DNA of 64,000 nt from Flavobacterium sp. TAB 87. GTDB taxonomy: Bacteria; Bacteroidota; Bacteroidia; Flavobacteriales; Flavobacteriaceae. Both the position numbers and the translations under genes were made by a program. Shown here in pieces: positions 17,476 to 26,809 of this stretch. The stretch lies in the NCBI RefSeq assembly GCF_001529295.1, contig NZ_LLWK01000038.1:868001-932000 (forward strand). Reading direction: 5' to 3'. Positions within the stretch are counted from its first letter, which is position 1. Every line of letters starts with the position of its first letter. Under the pieces are notes generated by a model. The model made no database searches. It was given only the letters and a program-made list of their open reading frames with translations, and was not told the origin of the DNA.

Positions 17476-18078
17476 TTGAACGATACTTTATCCAAATATT
17501 TACCTGAACATGCTGTGAAGCCTGTGTTCGATTTAATTGTAACGCATCGTGTTCATCTTAAAATTGTTAACGAAAGGCAAACGCGTCACGGTGATTATAG
17601 AAAAGGATTGAGTGGTAAACATGAAATTACAGTCAATTCGAGTTTAAATAAGTATAAATTTCTTATTACCCTGGTGCACGAAATTGGTCATTTAGTTGCT
17701 TTTGAAAAGTACGGGAGAAATATAAGACCGCACGGAAAGGAGTGGAAGCATACTTTTCAGCAATTGATGATTCCATATATTCGACCAGAAATTTTCCCAG
17801 GGCATTTGTTACCATTACTAGCGCGTCATTTTAAGAATCCAAGTGCAAGTAGTGACACGGACACCACTTTGTCGTTAGCCTTAAAACAATTTGATGCAGC
17901 AAATGATAAAAATTATATTTTTGAAATTCCTTATGGAACCGTATTTCGGATTCAAAACGGGAAAATTTTTAAAAAAATAGCGGTACGTACGAAACGATTT
18001 GAATGTTTAGAAATTAGTTCAGGCAAGACGTATCTTTTCAATCCGAATGCCGAGGTCGAGGTTTTGTCAAGTTACTAG
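17476..18078 (+). CDS. SprT-like domain zinc metalloprotein
   Basis: A 200-residue protein with HEIGH at residues 68-72 (LVHEIGHLVAFEKYG), the zinc motif of the SprT/Spartan-like family, followed by KHTFQQLMIPYIRPEIFPGH. No in-frame ATG precedes this block, so the start is a TTG at 17476 (TTG-AAC-GAT). Unlike E. coli SprT, the C-terminal part (about 135-200) has no obvious zinc-ribbon cysteines. Eukaryotic Spartan cleaves DNA-protein crosslinks; the role of bacterial homologues is unknown. It is convergent with mlaF. Confidence 0.85.
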   Translation: MNDTLSKYLPEHAVKPVFDLIVTHRVHLKIVNERQTRHGDYRKGLSGKHEITVNSSLNKYKFLITLVHEIGHLVAFEKYGRNIRPHGKEWKHTFQQLMIPYIRPEIFPGHLLPLLARHFKNPSASSDTDTTLSLALKQFDAANDKNYIFEIPYGTVFRIQNGKIFKKIAVRTKRFECLEISSGKTYLFNPNAEVEVLSSY

Positions 18079-18299
18079 ATTCTAGTTGTTGGAAAATTTT
18101 TATTTGAACATTCGTCTGGTGTCGCAAGGATAATACTAGCATGAAGTGACCGGCAATTCAAATCGAGAATGTTTAGTAAATTTATAGCTGACAGTACTCT
18201 TGTTTTTTGACGAAGAAAGTGTTGGCCAAATTTTGCTCTTTTTACTTTGTGGCTTAAATAGTCATTTTGTATGTGAATATAAATGTATAGCAAAAGTAA

Positions 18300-18346
18300 A
18301 ACCCCAATTTCCAGTGTAGTAAACAATTGGAATTTGGGGTTTTTTC
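18300..18346. terminator. Bidirectional terminator between the SprT-like gene and mlaF
   Basis: A 13-base stem with one mismatch (ACCCCAATTTCCA at 18301-18313, TGGAATTTGGGGT at 18328-18340) has a T run on the plus side and a T-rich run on the minus side. It lies between convergent genes. The 200 or so bases between the SprT stop and this hairpin hold no gene I can support. Confidence 0.75.
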
Positions 18347-18366
18347 TAGTAGAACTTCTATGAATT

Positions 18367-19128
18367 TTATCCTTTTAAATATGCTTCTCTAACTTTTCTA
18401 AATAAATTAGAAGAATAAACGAAGTCAACTACGGCTTCATTATCGGTAATAAAAATTTCTTCTTTGGTCCCTTGCCAAGCTTTCAAGCCATTTTTTAGGA
18501 ATACAATATTATCACCAATCTCCATAACCGAGTTCATATCGTGGGTATTAATAACCGTCGTGATATCGTATTCTTCGGTAATTTCCTTAATTAAATTATC
18601 GATCAATGTAGAAGTATTTGGATCTAAACCAGAATTTGGCTCGTCGCAAAATAAATATTTAGGACGGTTCACAATTGCGCGCGCAATGGCAACTCTTTTT
18701 TGCATTCCACCCGAAATTTCGGAGGGTAGTTTTTTATGTGCGTCTACAAGATTTACTCTTTTAAGAACAAACTCTACTCGTTCTGCAATATCAGCACGAT
18801 TCAGTTTTGTAAACATGCGTAACGGGAAAGCCACATTTTCTGCAACAGTCATCGAGTCGAATAATGCACTTCCTTGAAAAACCATTCCAATTTCAGTTCT
18901 CAAGTCTCGTTTTTCAGAGGCGTCTAAATTTGAGTAAATTCTGCCATCAAACTCTATCGTTCCAACTTCGGGATGATGAATTCCGAGTAGACTTTTTAAT
19001 AAAACAGTTTTTCCAGAACCACTTTGTCCAATAATTAAGTTGGTTTTTCCTGTTTCAAAAACAGTCGAAATTCCTTTAAGAACCTTATTGTCGCCAAACG
19101 ATTTTTCTATGTTTTTTACTTCTATCAT
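18367..19128 (-). CDS. mlaF: ABC transporter ATP-binding protein, MlaF-like
   Basis: From the ATG at 19128 (MIEVKNIEKSFGDNKVLKGI) this is a 253-residue ATPase. Walker A GQSGSGKT is at 34-41, the Q-loop is in GMVFQGSALFDSMT, the signature ISGGMQKR at 138-145 and Walker B YLFCDEP at 158-164. The ISGGM signature and FDSMTVAENVAFPL block are typical of MlaF/Ttg2A lipid-transport ATPases. Its ATG overlaps the permease stop by four bases (ATGA), which indicates coupling. A longer frame to 19188 exists but runs into the permease gene and is not needed. Confidence 0.9.
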   Translation of the reverse strand: MIEVKNIEKSFGDNKVLKGISTVFETGKTNLIIGQSGSGKTVLLKSLLGIHHPEVGTIEFDGRIYSNLDASEKRDLRTEIGMVFQGSALFDSMTVAENVAFPLRMFTKLNRADIAERVEFVLKRVNLVDAHKKLPSEISGGMQKRVAIARAIVNRPKYLFCDEPNSGLDPNTSTLIDNLIKEITEEYDITTVINTHDMNSVMEIGDNIVFLKNGLKAWQGTKEEIFITDNEAVVDFVYSSNLFRKVREAYLKG

Positions 19129-19874
19129 GATCCTAGTAACAATTGAGTTAATATGTAATTGAAAAGAATAATCGAAACTGCTGTCCATACAAAGGCAACT
19201 GTACTTGCTTTACCAACTTCTAGCGCACCACCTTTCATATAATACCCGTGAAACGAAGGAATAGTTGCTAATAACATGGCAAATATCATGGTTTTAATAA
19301 ATGCGTAGGCAATGTGAAACGGAATAAAATCCATTTGTGCTCCTTGAATAAAAGCTTCGCTGGTTGTAAATCCACCGTAGGCACTAGCTAACCATCCACC
19401 AAAAATTCCTAAAAACATTGCGATACCAATAACAAATGGATACAATAGCAATGCAATAATTTTTGGAAAAACTAAATAATTTACAGAATTTACTCCCATT
19501 ACTTCCAAAGCATCAATCTGCTCAGTAACTCTCATGGTCCCAATACTTGATGTAATATAAGATCCCATTTTACCGGCCATAATTACCGAAATAAAGGTAG
19601 GTGCAAATTCTAATATAACCGATTGTCTCGTGGCAAAACCAATTAGATATTGAGGAATAAGTGGGTTAGTCAAGTTTAAAGCAGTTTGAATGGCAACAAC
19701 TCCACCAATAAAGAAAGAGATGAAACATACAATTCCTAATGAATCAATAATTAAGTCATCGATTTCCTTAAATATCAAACGGCGCATTACCGGCCATTTG
19801 GTTTGCTTTATAAAGATTTCTTTGAGCATCAAAAAGTATCTTCCGACTTGTGATAAATAGCGAACGAGCATCAT
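19125..19874 (-). CDS. mlaE: ABC transporter permease, MlaE family
   Basis: A 249-residue MlaE/YrbE permease. It has an N-terminal amphipathic stretch and about five hydrophobic helices, with the family blocks FFIGGVVAIQTALNL, EFAPTFISVIMAGKMGSYITSSIGTMRVTEQIDALEVMG and TIPSFHGYYMKGGALEVGKAST. With the overlapping mlaF it forms the inner-membrane core of a phospholipid transport system that keeps the outer membrane asymmetric. No MCE-domain (MlaD) gene lies next to the pair; it may be encoded elsewhere. The frame starts with ATG-ATG; either Met is possible. Confidence 0.9.
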   Translation of the reverse strand: MMLVRYLSQVGRYFLMLKEIFIKQTKWPVMRRLIFKEIDDLIIDSLGIVCFISFFIGGVVAIQTALNLTNPLIPQYLIGFATRQSVILEFAPTFISVIMAGKMGSYITSSIGTMRVTEQIDALEVMGVNSVNYLVFPKIIALLLYPFVIGIAMFLGIFGGWLASAYGGFTTSEAFIQGAQMDFIPFHIAYAFIKTMIFAMLLATIPSFHGYYMKGGALEVGKASTVAFVWTAVSIILFNYILTQLLLGS

Positions 19875-19954
19875 AATTTTACAAATATGGGCTAAGTTAA
19901 AAAGAACTTATGAGTTATGGCGTATGCGTACAGTTTTTTAGACTATTTTATGAA

Positions 19955-20803
19955 TCAAATTAACTTTTGTTTCATTTTTTGTAATCTGTATTTTCGAACA
20001 AATTTCGCTTGCTCCTCGCTTACTAGCATCGTCTTGTTTTCGCGTTTTGCTTTCCAAAAACCTTTAATGTAATCGATAAATAACAAAGGTTTCCCTTTTC
20101 TTAGTGCTAATTTTAAAGAAGCAATAGAGGTAATTACAAAACCGTAACCTAAAGTGTAAAACGCTTCGCCTTGTTTGTACCGCGCGGCTTTATTGTAGCT
20201 CGCACCAGTTGGTTTGAGGTGTTTTACGTGCAAACTTTCATCGGTAACCACTTTCCAATTGTAGAATTTGCATAGCAATTCGTCTGCAGTGTCCCAACCC
20301 ATTTGTGGTTTGAGACCGCCAATTTGCTTGAAGGCTTCTTTTCGGTATGCTTTTAAGGCACCGCGTATGTGATCTTTATCGGTAAGGTTTTCTAGAACCC
20401 AATCGTTGTTCTTCTTGATGTAACAAAATCCGCCAACCATACCAATAGTAGTATCTGATTTAAAATGCTTGATAATGGTTTCAAAATAATTAGAAGGGAA
20501 AATTAGGTCAGCATCTACTTTGACAATAATATCGTAGTGGTTATCAATGTTTTTTTCACCTTCTTGAAAAGCTTGAATGACTTTGCTTCCTGGTAAATGT
20601 ATAGCAGCTGAAACCTTGTTCACTAAAGAAATAAATGGATATTTTTGACTGAATTGAGTTATAATTTGTGGGGTACTGTCGGTAGAACTGTCGTTGACTA
20701 CAATTATTTTTGAAGGTAAAACGGTTTGCTCGACCAAGGATTGCAGTGTTTCAGCCATAAAGGCTTCTTCGTTGTATGCTGGAATTATTATATAATATTT
20801 CAT
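19955..20803 (-). CDS. Glycosyltransferase family 2
   Basis: A 282-residue GT-A glycosyltransferase. It starts MKYYIIIPAYNEEAFMAETLQSL, has the nucleotide-site VNDSSTD near 37-43, the metal-binding VDADLIFP (DxD type) about residue 97-104, and the acceptor-region WDTADELLC. The C-terminal 70 residues are basic, without a clear membrane helix. It transfers a sugar from a nucleotide-sugar to an unknown acceptor, probably an envelope polysaccharide or lipid. A methyltransferase gene lies just upstream on the same strand. Confidence 0.9.
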   Translation of the reverse strand: MKYYIIIPAYNEEAFMAETLQSLVEQTVLPSKIIVVNDSSTDSTPQIITQFSQKYPFISLVNKVSAAIHLPGSKVIQAFQEGEKNIDNHYDIIVKVDADLIFPSNYFETIIKHFKSDTTIGMVGGFCYIKKNNDWVLENLTDKDHIRGALKAYRKEAFKQIGGLKPQMGWDTADELLCKFYNWKVVTDESLHVKHLKPTGASYNKAARYKQGEAFYTLGYGFVITSIASLKLALRKGKPLLFIDYIKGFWKAKRENKTMLVSEEQAKFVRKYRLQKMKQKLI

Positions 20804-20877
20804 TGGCAGAATTGTAAATTATAAATTATCAGTTGTTAATGGAAATCAGTATATATAATTTTCAATTTTTTAATAAT

Positions 20878-21399
20878 TTAAATCCGCTCGGCATACACTA
20901 TATAATACCTGTTGGTGAAATAGCGCAATAAGGGTCTGATTCCGATTTTTTTTACTGGATTGGTCCATTGTTGGCGGTCGATAATTTTCCAGCCTGTTTT
21001 TTCTAAAAGCCAGTCGAGTTGCCAGTCTTCAAATTCGTGGTAATGTCTGTCCCACATATCGGTTTTGCTTCGGTATGCCGGAGAAAACCACAAACGAAGT
21101 GGAATAGATATAATTAATTTATTTGCTTTAATCTGGTTTAGAACGACAAACGGGTTGAGTAAATGTTCGAAAATTTCTAAAGCAGTGACTACTGTTTCTT
21201 GAGATTGTTGTAATGAATTTTGATTGAAATCTAGATCTTCTCCCGTTGTGTTGGTAACAGCATATCCTGCTTCTTTCATGATTTTAGAAAAAGGATTTTC
21301 TACGCCAAGGTCTAAAATTGTTTCGGAAGGTTTGATGTGCTTTTGTAGAAATTCTAAGGTAAGTTTGAATCTTTTATTGGGAAATGTTTTTTCGTACAT
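20878..21399 (-). CDS. Class I SAM-dependent methyltransferase
   Basis: From the ATG at 21399 (MYEKTFPNKRFKLTLEFLQKH) it has 173 residues. The SAM-binding motif is ILDLGVENPFSKIM, followed by VVTALEIFEHLLNP, which corresponds to motif II of this fold. The substrate is unknown. A frame extension to 21489 adds 30 residues without family character, and a -7 element (21426-21433) lies inside that extension, which argues for 21399. With the neighbouring GT2 gene it may modify a surface glycan or lipid. Confidence 0.82.
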   Translation of the reverse strand: MYEKTFPNKRFKLTLEFLQKHIKPSETILDLGVENPFSKIMKEAGYAVTNTTGEDLDFNQNSLQQSQETVVTALEIFEHLLNPFVVLNQIKANKLIISIPLRLWFSPAYRSKTDMWDRHYHEFEDWQLDWLLEKTGWKIIDRQQWTNPVKKIGIRPLLRYFTNRYYIVYAERI

Positions 21400-21425
21400 T
21401 GAGTTTTTTGTTTGAAACAAGATTG

Positions 21426-21433
21426 CAAATGTA
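21426..21433 (-). promoter_or_regulatory. -7 element of the methyltransferase gene
   Basis: The minus strand reads TACATTTG followed by CA, 26 bases before the ATG at 21399. It supports that start over the longer frame. Confidence 0.45.
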
Positions 21434-21612
21434 CAAAGATATCTGTTTATTTTTTTGATTTTTAGCCCAGATGGAAATGAAAAGCCCACGACAACAAAAA
21501 GATAGTTTTTTTTGGATTAAAAAAGCGACCAGCGGAAGCTCTTTTTGGGCTTTAAAAAAACATTTTTTTGTAACGTGGGCTTGCAATGAACAGCTGGATT
21601 AGCTGCAAATAG

Positions 21613-22671
21613 TTAATATCTGTACACAAATGCATTGATGTTCATGCCTGCACCAACAGATGCAAAAATTAGGACATCACCTTTGTTTATTTCGTGGTTT
21701 TCAATTTTTCCTTGAATTAATAAATCAAATAAGGTTGGAACGGTGGCTACACTACTATTTCCTAAATCATGAATGCTCATTGGCATTACGTCTTCGGGCA
21801 CGGCTCTGTCGTATAGTTTGTAAAAACGATTGATGATCGCTTCGTCCATTTTTTCGTTGGCTTGGTGTATCAATATTTTTTTGACATCATCGATGCCTAA
21901 ACCACTTTGATCCAGACAGCTCTTCATAGCCGTTGGAACGTTGTTTAATGCAAATTCGTAAATTTTACGACCGTGCATTTTGATGTATTTGGTGTCTGAA
22001 ACTATTTCGGGATTGTATGATTTTCCGTAAAACAAATAATTAGCTTCATCCATGGCGTAGGTCGCATTTTCATACGATAACATTCCGCTTTCGTCATCAG
22101 AAGCTTCGATAATTGAGGCACCAGCACCATCGGAATAGATCATAGAATCGCGATCGTGATCATCGACTACTCTAGATAACGTTTCGGCACCAATAACCAA
22201 ACAGCGTTTTGCCATGCCTGATTTAATGAAAGCGTTGGCTTGTAATACACCTTCTATCCAGCCTGGACAGCCAAAAAGAATGTCAAAAGCGACACATTTT
22301 GGATTGTGTATTTGTAATTTGTTTTTAACACGCGTTGCTAAACTTGGTAAGATATCGGTTTGTGAAGTGCCGAATTTTACGTCGCCAAAATTGTGTGCAA
22401 ATATAATGTAATCTATAGTTTCAGGATCGATTTGTGCATTCTCTATGGCTCTTTGAGAAGCAAAAAAAGCTAAGTCTGATGAAGTGAGATGATCTTCGGC
22501 ATAGCGACGATTTTCAATTCCGGTTATGCTTTTAAATTTCTTAATAACAACTTCATTATTGTAACCAAAAGGAGAGCCGTCTTCGTTTAAAAATGTATGA
22601 TTATTAAAATCGGTATTGCTTACGCTTTTCTCTGGAATATAGCTACCTATTCCTGTTATTTTTATGTTCAT
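21613..22671 (-). CDS. 3-oxoacyl-ACP synthase III (FabH-like) family protein
   Basis: A 352-residue thiolase-fold protein with a complete KAS III catalytic triad: Cys135 in LFGCPGWIEG, His269 in ILIHQANEK and Asn305 in DLGNSSVAT. The family condenses an acyl-CoA with malonyl-ACP to start fatty-acid synthesis. It differs from housekeeping FabH in length and in details such as the Cys context, so it may be a second paralogue with special acyl-CoA use. It is separated from gcvP by about 265 bases. Confidence 0.88.
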   Translation of the reverse strand: MNIKITGIGSYIPEKSVSNTDFNNHTFLNEDGSPFGYNNEVVIKKFKSITGIENRRYAEDHLTSSDLAFFASQRAIENAQIDPETIDYIIFAHNFGDVKFGTSQTDILPSLATRVKNKLQIHNPKCVAFDILFGCPGWIEGVLQANAFIKSGMAKRCLVIGAETLSRVVDDHDRDSMIYSDGAGASIIEASDDESGMLSYENATYAMDEANYLFYGKSYNPEIVSDTKYIKMHGRKIYEFALNNVPTAMKSCLDQSGLGIDDVKKILIHQANEKMDEAIINRFYKLYDRAVPEDVMPMSIHDLGNSSVATVPTLFDLLIQGKIENHEINKGDVLIFASVGAGMNINAFVYRY

Positions 22672-22828
22672 TGGTGTATATCTTTCTCAAAATTTAAGCT
22701 AAAGTAAATATTATAAATTAAATCACATCATAATTTTTAGTATGCATGCATATAATTATGGTAAAATTATATTTTAGATAAAATTCTGAATTATTGCTAT
22801 AAATTTAGCTAATTTACTGAATCTAATT

Positions 22829-22846
22829 ATATGATTTTTATCATAT
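22829..22846. repeat. Short hairpin between gcvP and the FabH-like gene
   Basis: ATATGAT-TTTT-ATCATAT is a perfect 7-base inverted repeat with a four-base loop. A 12-base palindrome TATGCATGCATA lies nearby at 22741-22752. Both are in the probable promoter region of the FabH-like gene and could be operator sites; that is inference only. Confidence 0.45.
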
Positions 22847-22883
22847 TCCGATTTACTTCTGTTGAAATTCGGTAAAATTGTTA

Positions 22884-22914
22884 TAAAAAAATGCCTCGCA
22901 AAAACGAGGCATTT
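22884..22914 (-). terminator. Terminator of gcvP
   Basis: A 10-base stem (AAATGCCTCG / CGAGGCATTT) with a six-base loop, followed by a T run on the minus strand, 23 bases after the gcvP stop. Confidence 0.85.
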
Positions 22915-22936
22915 AAAGTATAGGATTTTGTTACTT

Positions 22937-25786
22937 TTAGCTTTCCATATAGGCCTCGATTGGAGCACAGCTGCAAATTAAATTACGATCTCCGTAAGCA
23001 TCATCGGCTCTTCGAACAGAAGGCCAGAATTTGTTTTCGGCAATGTACTCTAAAGGAAAAGCGGCTTGTTCTCTCGTGTACGGAAATTCCCAATTCTCAA
23101 CCGTTAGCATCGCTAAAGTATGTGGAGAATTTTTCAAAACATTATTTTTGTCATCGATGTTTGCGGCTTCGATTTCTTTTCTGATAGCAATCATAGCGTC
23201 ACAAAAACGATCTAATTCTTCTAAATTTTCACTTTCTGTTGGTTCGATCATTAAAGTTCCAGCAACTGGAAATGAAACTGTTGGCGCATGAAAACCATAA
23301 TCCATTAAACGTTTTGCAATATCGGTAACTTCGATTCCTTTTTGTTTAAAAGGACGGCATTCTAGAATCATTTCATGAGCAGCACGACCCATTTCTCCAC
23401 TGTATAACGTTTCGTAATGTTCGCTCAATTTTTCTTTGATGTAATTCGCGTTCAAAATAGCATGTTCTGTAGAACTTTTTAATCCTTCTGCACCTAACAT
23501 GCAGATGTATCCGTAAGAAATTAAACAAACCAATGCAGAACCCCAAGGCGCAGCCGAAATAGCGGTTATTGCTTTTTCGCCTCCTGTTGCAATCACCGGA
23601 TTAGTTGGTAAAAAAGGAACTAGTTGTGGAGCTACACAAATTGGCCCTACTCCAGGACCTCCGCCACCGTGAGGAATAGCGAAAGTTTTGTGTAAATTTA
23701 AGTGACAAACGTCTGCACCAATTGTAGCAGGATTGGTCAATCCAACTTGCGCATTCATATTGGCACCATCCATGTACACTTGACCACCGTTATCGTGAAT
23801 CAATTGGGTGATTTCTTTAATAGCGCTTTCGTAAACACCGTGAGTTGAAGGATAGGTAACCATGATACAAGACAAATTGTCTTTGTGTAAAATAGCTTTT
23901 TCACGTAAATCATCTACATCAATATTTCCGTTTTCTAATGTTTTAGTAACGACTACTTTCATTCCAGCCATGGCTGCAGAAGCAGGATTGGTTCCGTGTG
24001 CTGATGATGGAATTAAAGCAATATTTCTGTGGTGATCGCCACGAGATTGGTGGTAGGCACGAATAACCATTAATCCAGCATATTCTCCTTGCGCTCCTGA
24101 ATTAGGTTGTAATGTAGTTCCTGCGAAACCAGTAATTACATTTAATTGCTGCTCTAGTTTACGCAACATTTCTTGGTATCCTTGTGCTTGTTCTAGTGGA
24201 GCAAATGGATGAATGTTATTCCAATTGGCATTACTTAAAGGTAACATCTCTGAAGCAGCATTCAATTTCATCGTACAAGAACCCAATGAAATCATCGAAT
24301 GGTTCAATGCTAAATCTTTGCGCTCTAGCATTTTGATGTAACGCATTAAAGCCGTTTCCGAATGGTATTTATTGAAAACTTCGTGCGTTAAAAACGTTGA
24401 AGTTCTACTTAAATTTTCAGGATAATGATTAGCAGTTGTAAAAGAGTCAATTTTTGCAGCGTCTTTTCCGATAGCTGTAGCAAAAATAGAAATGATTTTA
24501 TTTATTTCATTAATTCCAACAGTTTCATTTAAAGAGATCGCGATGTTTTTTGCATCGATATAGTAAAAGTTTACTTCGCGTTCTTCCGCAACTGCTTTTA
24601 CTTTATCACTATCCGCTTGTACCACGATTGTATCAAAAAAGGCTGTATTGGTTTGTTGAACGCCCAATTTCGCCAACTCATTTGTTAGTGTTGCTGCTGC
24701 CGCGTGCACTTTGTCTGCAATGTATCGTAAACCTTTTGGTCCATGATAGACAGCGTACATTCCTGCCATAACAGAGAGTAAAACTTGAGCCGTACAGATA
24801 TTTGAAGTTGCTTTATCGCGTTTAATATGTTGCTCGCGCGTTTGCAATGCCATACGCAAAGCACGGTTGCCATTGGTGTCAATTGATACACCAATAATAC
24901 GACCTGGCATACTTCTTTTATATTCGTCTTTTGTCGCAAAATAAGCAGCGTGTGGCCCACCGTAACCTAACGGAATTCCGAAACGTTGCGTCGTCCCCAC
25001 AACAACTGCCGCGCCCATTTCTCCTGGTGGCGTTAATTTTGCTAAACTTAAAATATCAGCTGCAACAGCTACTTTAATTTCTTGTGCAGTAGCTTTTGCT
25101 ATAAAAGCACTATAATCGTTTACTTGACCGTATTTTCCTGGATACTGTAAAATAGCTCCAAAAAATTCAGTCGAGAAATCAAAGGTCTCATGGTTTCCAA
25201 TTACTAATTCCACACCAATTGGAGTGGCACGAGTTTGTAAAACAGATAGAGTTTGAGGTAAAATTTCTTCTGAAACGAAGAATTTATTAGTGTTGTTCTT
25301 CTTTTGGTCTCTCGTTCTAACATCAAACAACAATGCCATAGCTTCAGCAGCAGCAGTTGCTTCATCTAATAAAGAAGCATTTGCAATTTCCATTCCTGTC
25401 AACTCAATAACAGTAGTTTGAAAGTTTAAAATTGCTTCTAAACGACCTTGAGCTATCTCTGCTTGATACGGTGTATAAGCAGTGTACCATCCTGGATTTT
25501 CGAAAATATTGCGTTGAATTACAGCCGGAACAATAGCTTGATTATAACCCAAACCAATATATGACTGAAAAACCTTATTTTTGTTTCCTAACTGCTGAAT
25601 GTGATTTGCAAATTCGTATTCGGTCATTGCAGGTTCAAGATCCAGTGGAGCTTTTAGACGAATATCGTCTGGGAGAGTTTCATATACGAGTTGATCAATT
25701 GATTCTACTCCAATGGTTTTCAACATGTGTTGAAGGTCGGTATCTCTTGGACCGATGTGTCTTAAAGCAAATGCATCTGTTTTCAT
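22937..25786 (-). CDS. gcvP: Glycine dehydrogenase (decarboxylating), P protein
   Basis: A 949-residue single-chain P protein. The N-terminal half corresponds to the GcvPA part and the C-terminal half to the GcvPB part, so the subunits are fused as in E. coli. The PLP lysine is Lys700 in [16 protein letters not shown]. It decarboxylates glycine and loads the aminomethyl group on the GcvH lipoyl arm. gcvT and gcvH are not adjacent here. A possible -7 element (25818-25825) lies upstream and a terminator follows. Confidence 0.97.
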   Translation of the reverse strand: MKTDAFALRHIGPRDTDLQHMLKTIGVESIDQLVYETLPDDIRLKAPLDLEPAMTEYEFANHIQQLGNKNKVFQSYIGLGYNQAIVPAVIQRNIFENPGWYTAYTPYQAEIAQGRLEAILNFQTTVIELTGMEIANASLLDEATAAAEAMALLFDVRTRDQKKNNTNKFFVSEEILPQTLSVLQTRATPIGVELVIGNHETFDFSTEFFGAILQYPGKYGQVNDYSAFIAKATAQEIKVAVAADILSLAKLTPPGEMGAAVVVGTTQRFGIPLGYGGPHAAYFATKDEYKRSMPGRIIGVSIDTNGNRALRMALQTREQHIKRDKATSNICTAQVLLSVMAGMYAVYHGPKGLRYIADKVHAAAATLTNELAKLGVQQTNTAFFDTIVVQADSDKVKAVAEEREVNFYYIDAKNIAISLNETVGINEINKIISIFATAIGKDAAKIDSFTTANHYPENLSRTSTFLTHEVFNKYHSETALMRYIKMLERKDLALNHSMISLGSCTMKLNAASEMLPLSNANWNNIHPFAPLEQAQGYQEMLRKLEQQLNVITGFAGTTLQPNSGAQGEYAGLMVIRAYHQSRGDHHRNIALIPSSAHGTNPASAAMAGMKVVVTKTLENGNIDVDDLREKAILHKDNLSCIMVTYPSTHGVYESAIKEITQLIHDNGGQVYMDGANMNAQVGLTNPATIGADVCHLNLHKTFAIPHGGGGPGVGPICVAPQLVPFLPTNPVIATGGEKAITAISAAPWGSALVCLISYGYICMLGAEGLKSSTEHAILNANYIKEKLSEHYETLYSGEMGRAAHEMILECRPFKQKGIEVTDIAKRLMDYGFHAPTVSFPVAGTLMIEPTESENLEELDRFCDAMIAIRKEIEAANIDDKNNVLKNSPHTLAMLTVENWEFPYTREQAAFPLEYIAENKFWPSVRRADDAYGDRNLICSCAPIEAYMES

Positions 25787-25817
25787 ATGGAACTAAAAGT
25801 GTTGTTTTTTTGTCGCG

Positions 25818-25825
25818 CAAAATTA
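25818..25825 (-). promoter_or_regulatory. Putative -7 element of gcvP
   Basis: TAATTTTG on the minus strand, 31 bases before the gcvP ATG. A TTG (plus-strand CAA, 25848-25850) lies 22 bases further upstream. Confidence 0.4.
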
Positions 25826-25889
25826 AGTATTATTAATAATTTAATACCAAATAAGACTCTTAAATTTTGTGAATTTTACAATTAAAGGG

Positions 25890-25917
25890 TTGATTTGTTA
25901 GTAATTGATTAGATTTA
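25890..25917 (+). promoter_or_regulatory. Putative promoter abutting the UbiA-like gene (leaderless candidate)
   Basis: TTG at 25890-25892, 17 bases, TAGATTTA at 25910-25917, then TCTT and the ATG at 25922. The layout is identical to that of the SDR gene at 16704. Confidence 0.4.
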
Positions 25918-25921
25918 TCTT

Positions 25922-26755
25922 ATGAAAATAGGCTCTGCGCTTTTAAATTTTTATATTAACGGCAGTATTCACGTGGCTTTGTCGTGTTACGCTTTAATGC
26001 ATTTAACGTTTCACATGTTTCAAATTCCGGCAGATGAAAGCAGCGCATTATTTGTCTTCTTTGGTACAATAGTCGGCTATAATTTTGTAAAATACGATGC
26101 CTTAGTACGAGTGCAACGTATTGCGATGCGTATTCAGTTAAAATTTATCGCTGCACTGAGTCTTTTTGCTTTTGTAATGGTGGGTTATTATTTTTTTCAA
26201 CTGCAACGAATCACTCAAGTTCTTTCGATAATAATTTTAGCATTTACCCTGTTGTACACTTTGCCTTTTTTTCCGAATAAAAAAAATGCGCGCAATTGGG
26301 CAGGAGTAAAAATTTATATTGTTTCCTTATGCTGGGTCGGCGCTACTGTAGTGTTACCAGTAATAAATGCCGAAATCCCCATCACAACTGACTTTTTCTT
26401 GAAATGCTTACAGCGGTTTATATTGGTTTTTGTTTTGATTTTGATTTTCGAAATTATTGATGTCGAAAATGATGATCCTCATTTGCAAACCGTTCCACAG
26501 CAAATTGGTGTGAAACGCACAAAAATATTAGGATTATTGTTGTTGCTGCCTTTTTATTGCTTCGAATTTTTAAAGATTAATTTTGATAAAAACCAGCTCA
26601 TTGTCAATTTGATTATGGTGAGCGTGCTATCGCTTTTTATAATTTACGCCAAAGCCAATCGTTCCAGATATTACAGTTCATTTTTTGTAGAAGCTGTGCC
26701 AATTTTTTGGTGGCTTTTAGTGGTTTTTTTTGATTTACGGATGATACAATTATAA
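25922..26755 (+). CDS. Polytopic membrane protein, divergent UbiA prenyltransferase-like
   Basis: A 277-residue hydrophobic protein with about eight predicted membrane segments. EIIDVENDDPHLQTVPQQIGVKRT (177-200) resembles the second Asp motif of UbiA enzymes, with Asp180 and Asp184 in the DxxxD arrangement followed by the usual LP..(L/I)GVKRT context. The first motif, normally NDxxDxxxD, is degenerate (GYNFVKYDA, 52-60). It may be an inactive or altered-specificity relative of enzymes that prenylate aromatic acceptors for quinone synthesis. Its substrate is unknown and I infer no pathway. Divergent from gcvP. Confidence 0.6.
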   Translation: MKIGSALLNFYINGSIHVALSCYALMHLTFHMFQIPADESSALFVFFGTIVGYNFVKYDALVRVQRIAMRIQLKFIAALSLFAFVMVGYYFFQLQRITQVLSIIILAFTLLYTLPFFPNKKNARNWAGVKIYIVSLCWVGATVVLPVINAEIPITTDFFLKCLQRFILVFVLILIFEIIDVENDDPHLQTVPQQIGVKRTKILGLLLLLPFYCFEFLKINFDKNQLIVNLIMVSVLSLFIIYAKANRSRYYSSFFVEAVPIFWWLLVVFFDLRMIQL

Positions 26756-26787
26756 AAAAAACCGAAGTAGAAATACTTCGGTTTTTA
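26754..26787. terminator. Bidirectional terminator between the UbiA-like and M3 peptidase genes
   Basis: A perfect 9-base stem (ACCGAAGTA / TACTTCGGT, four-base loop) flanked by A and T runs, between two convergent genes. Confidence 0.85.
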
Positions 26788-26809
26788 AAATATATAATGA
26801 TTGATACTC

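Noticed and set aside
18075..18326. An 83-residue open frame on the minus strand between the SprT-like gene and mlaF
   Set aside because: It overlaps the bidirectional terminator, has no family character or plausible start context, and fits non-coding spacer better.
21374..21586. A 70-residue open frame upstream of the methyltransferase
   Set aside because: It overlaps the methyltransferase start and its promoter in another frame, with no recognisable features.
22774..22968. A 64-residue open frame on the minus strand spanning the gcvP 3' end
   Set aside because: It covers the gcvP terminator and the 3' end of the gene; composition is that of AT-rich non-coding DNA.
25787..25921. A glycine riboswitch upstream of gcvP
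   Set aside because: I looked for a structured aptamer-like leader before gcvP; the gap is short and AT-rich with no matching stems.
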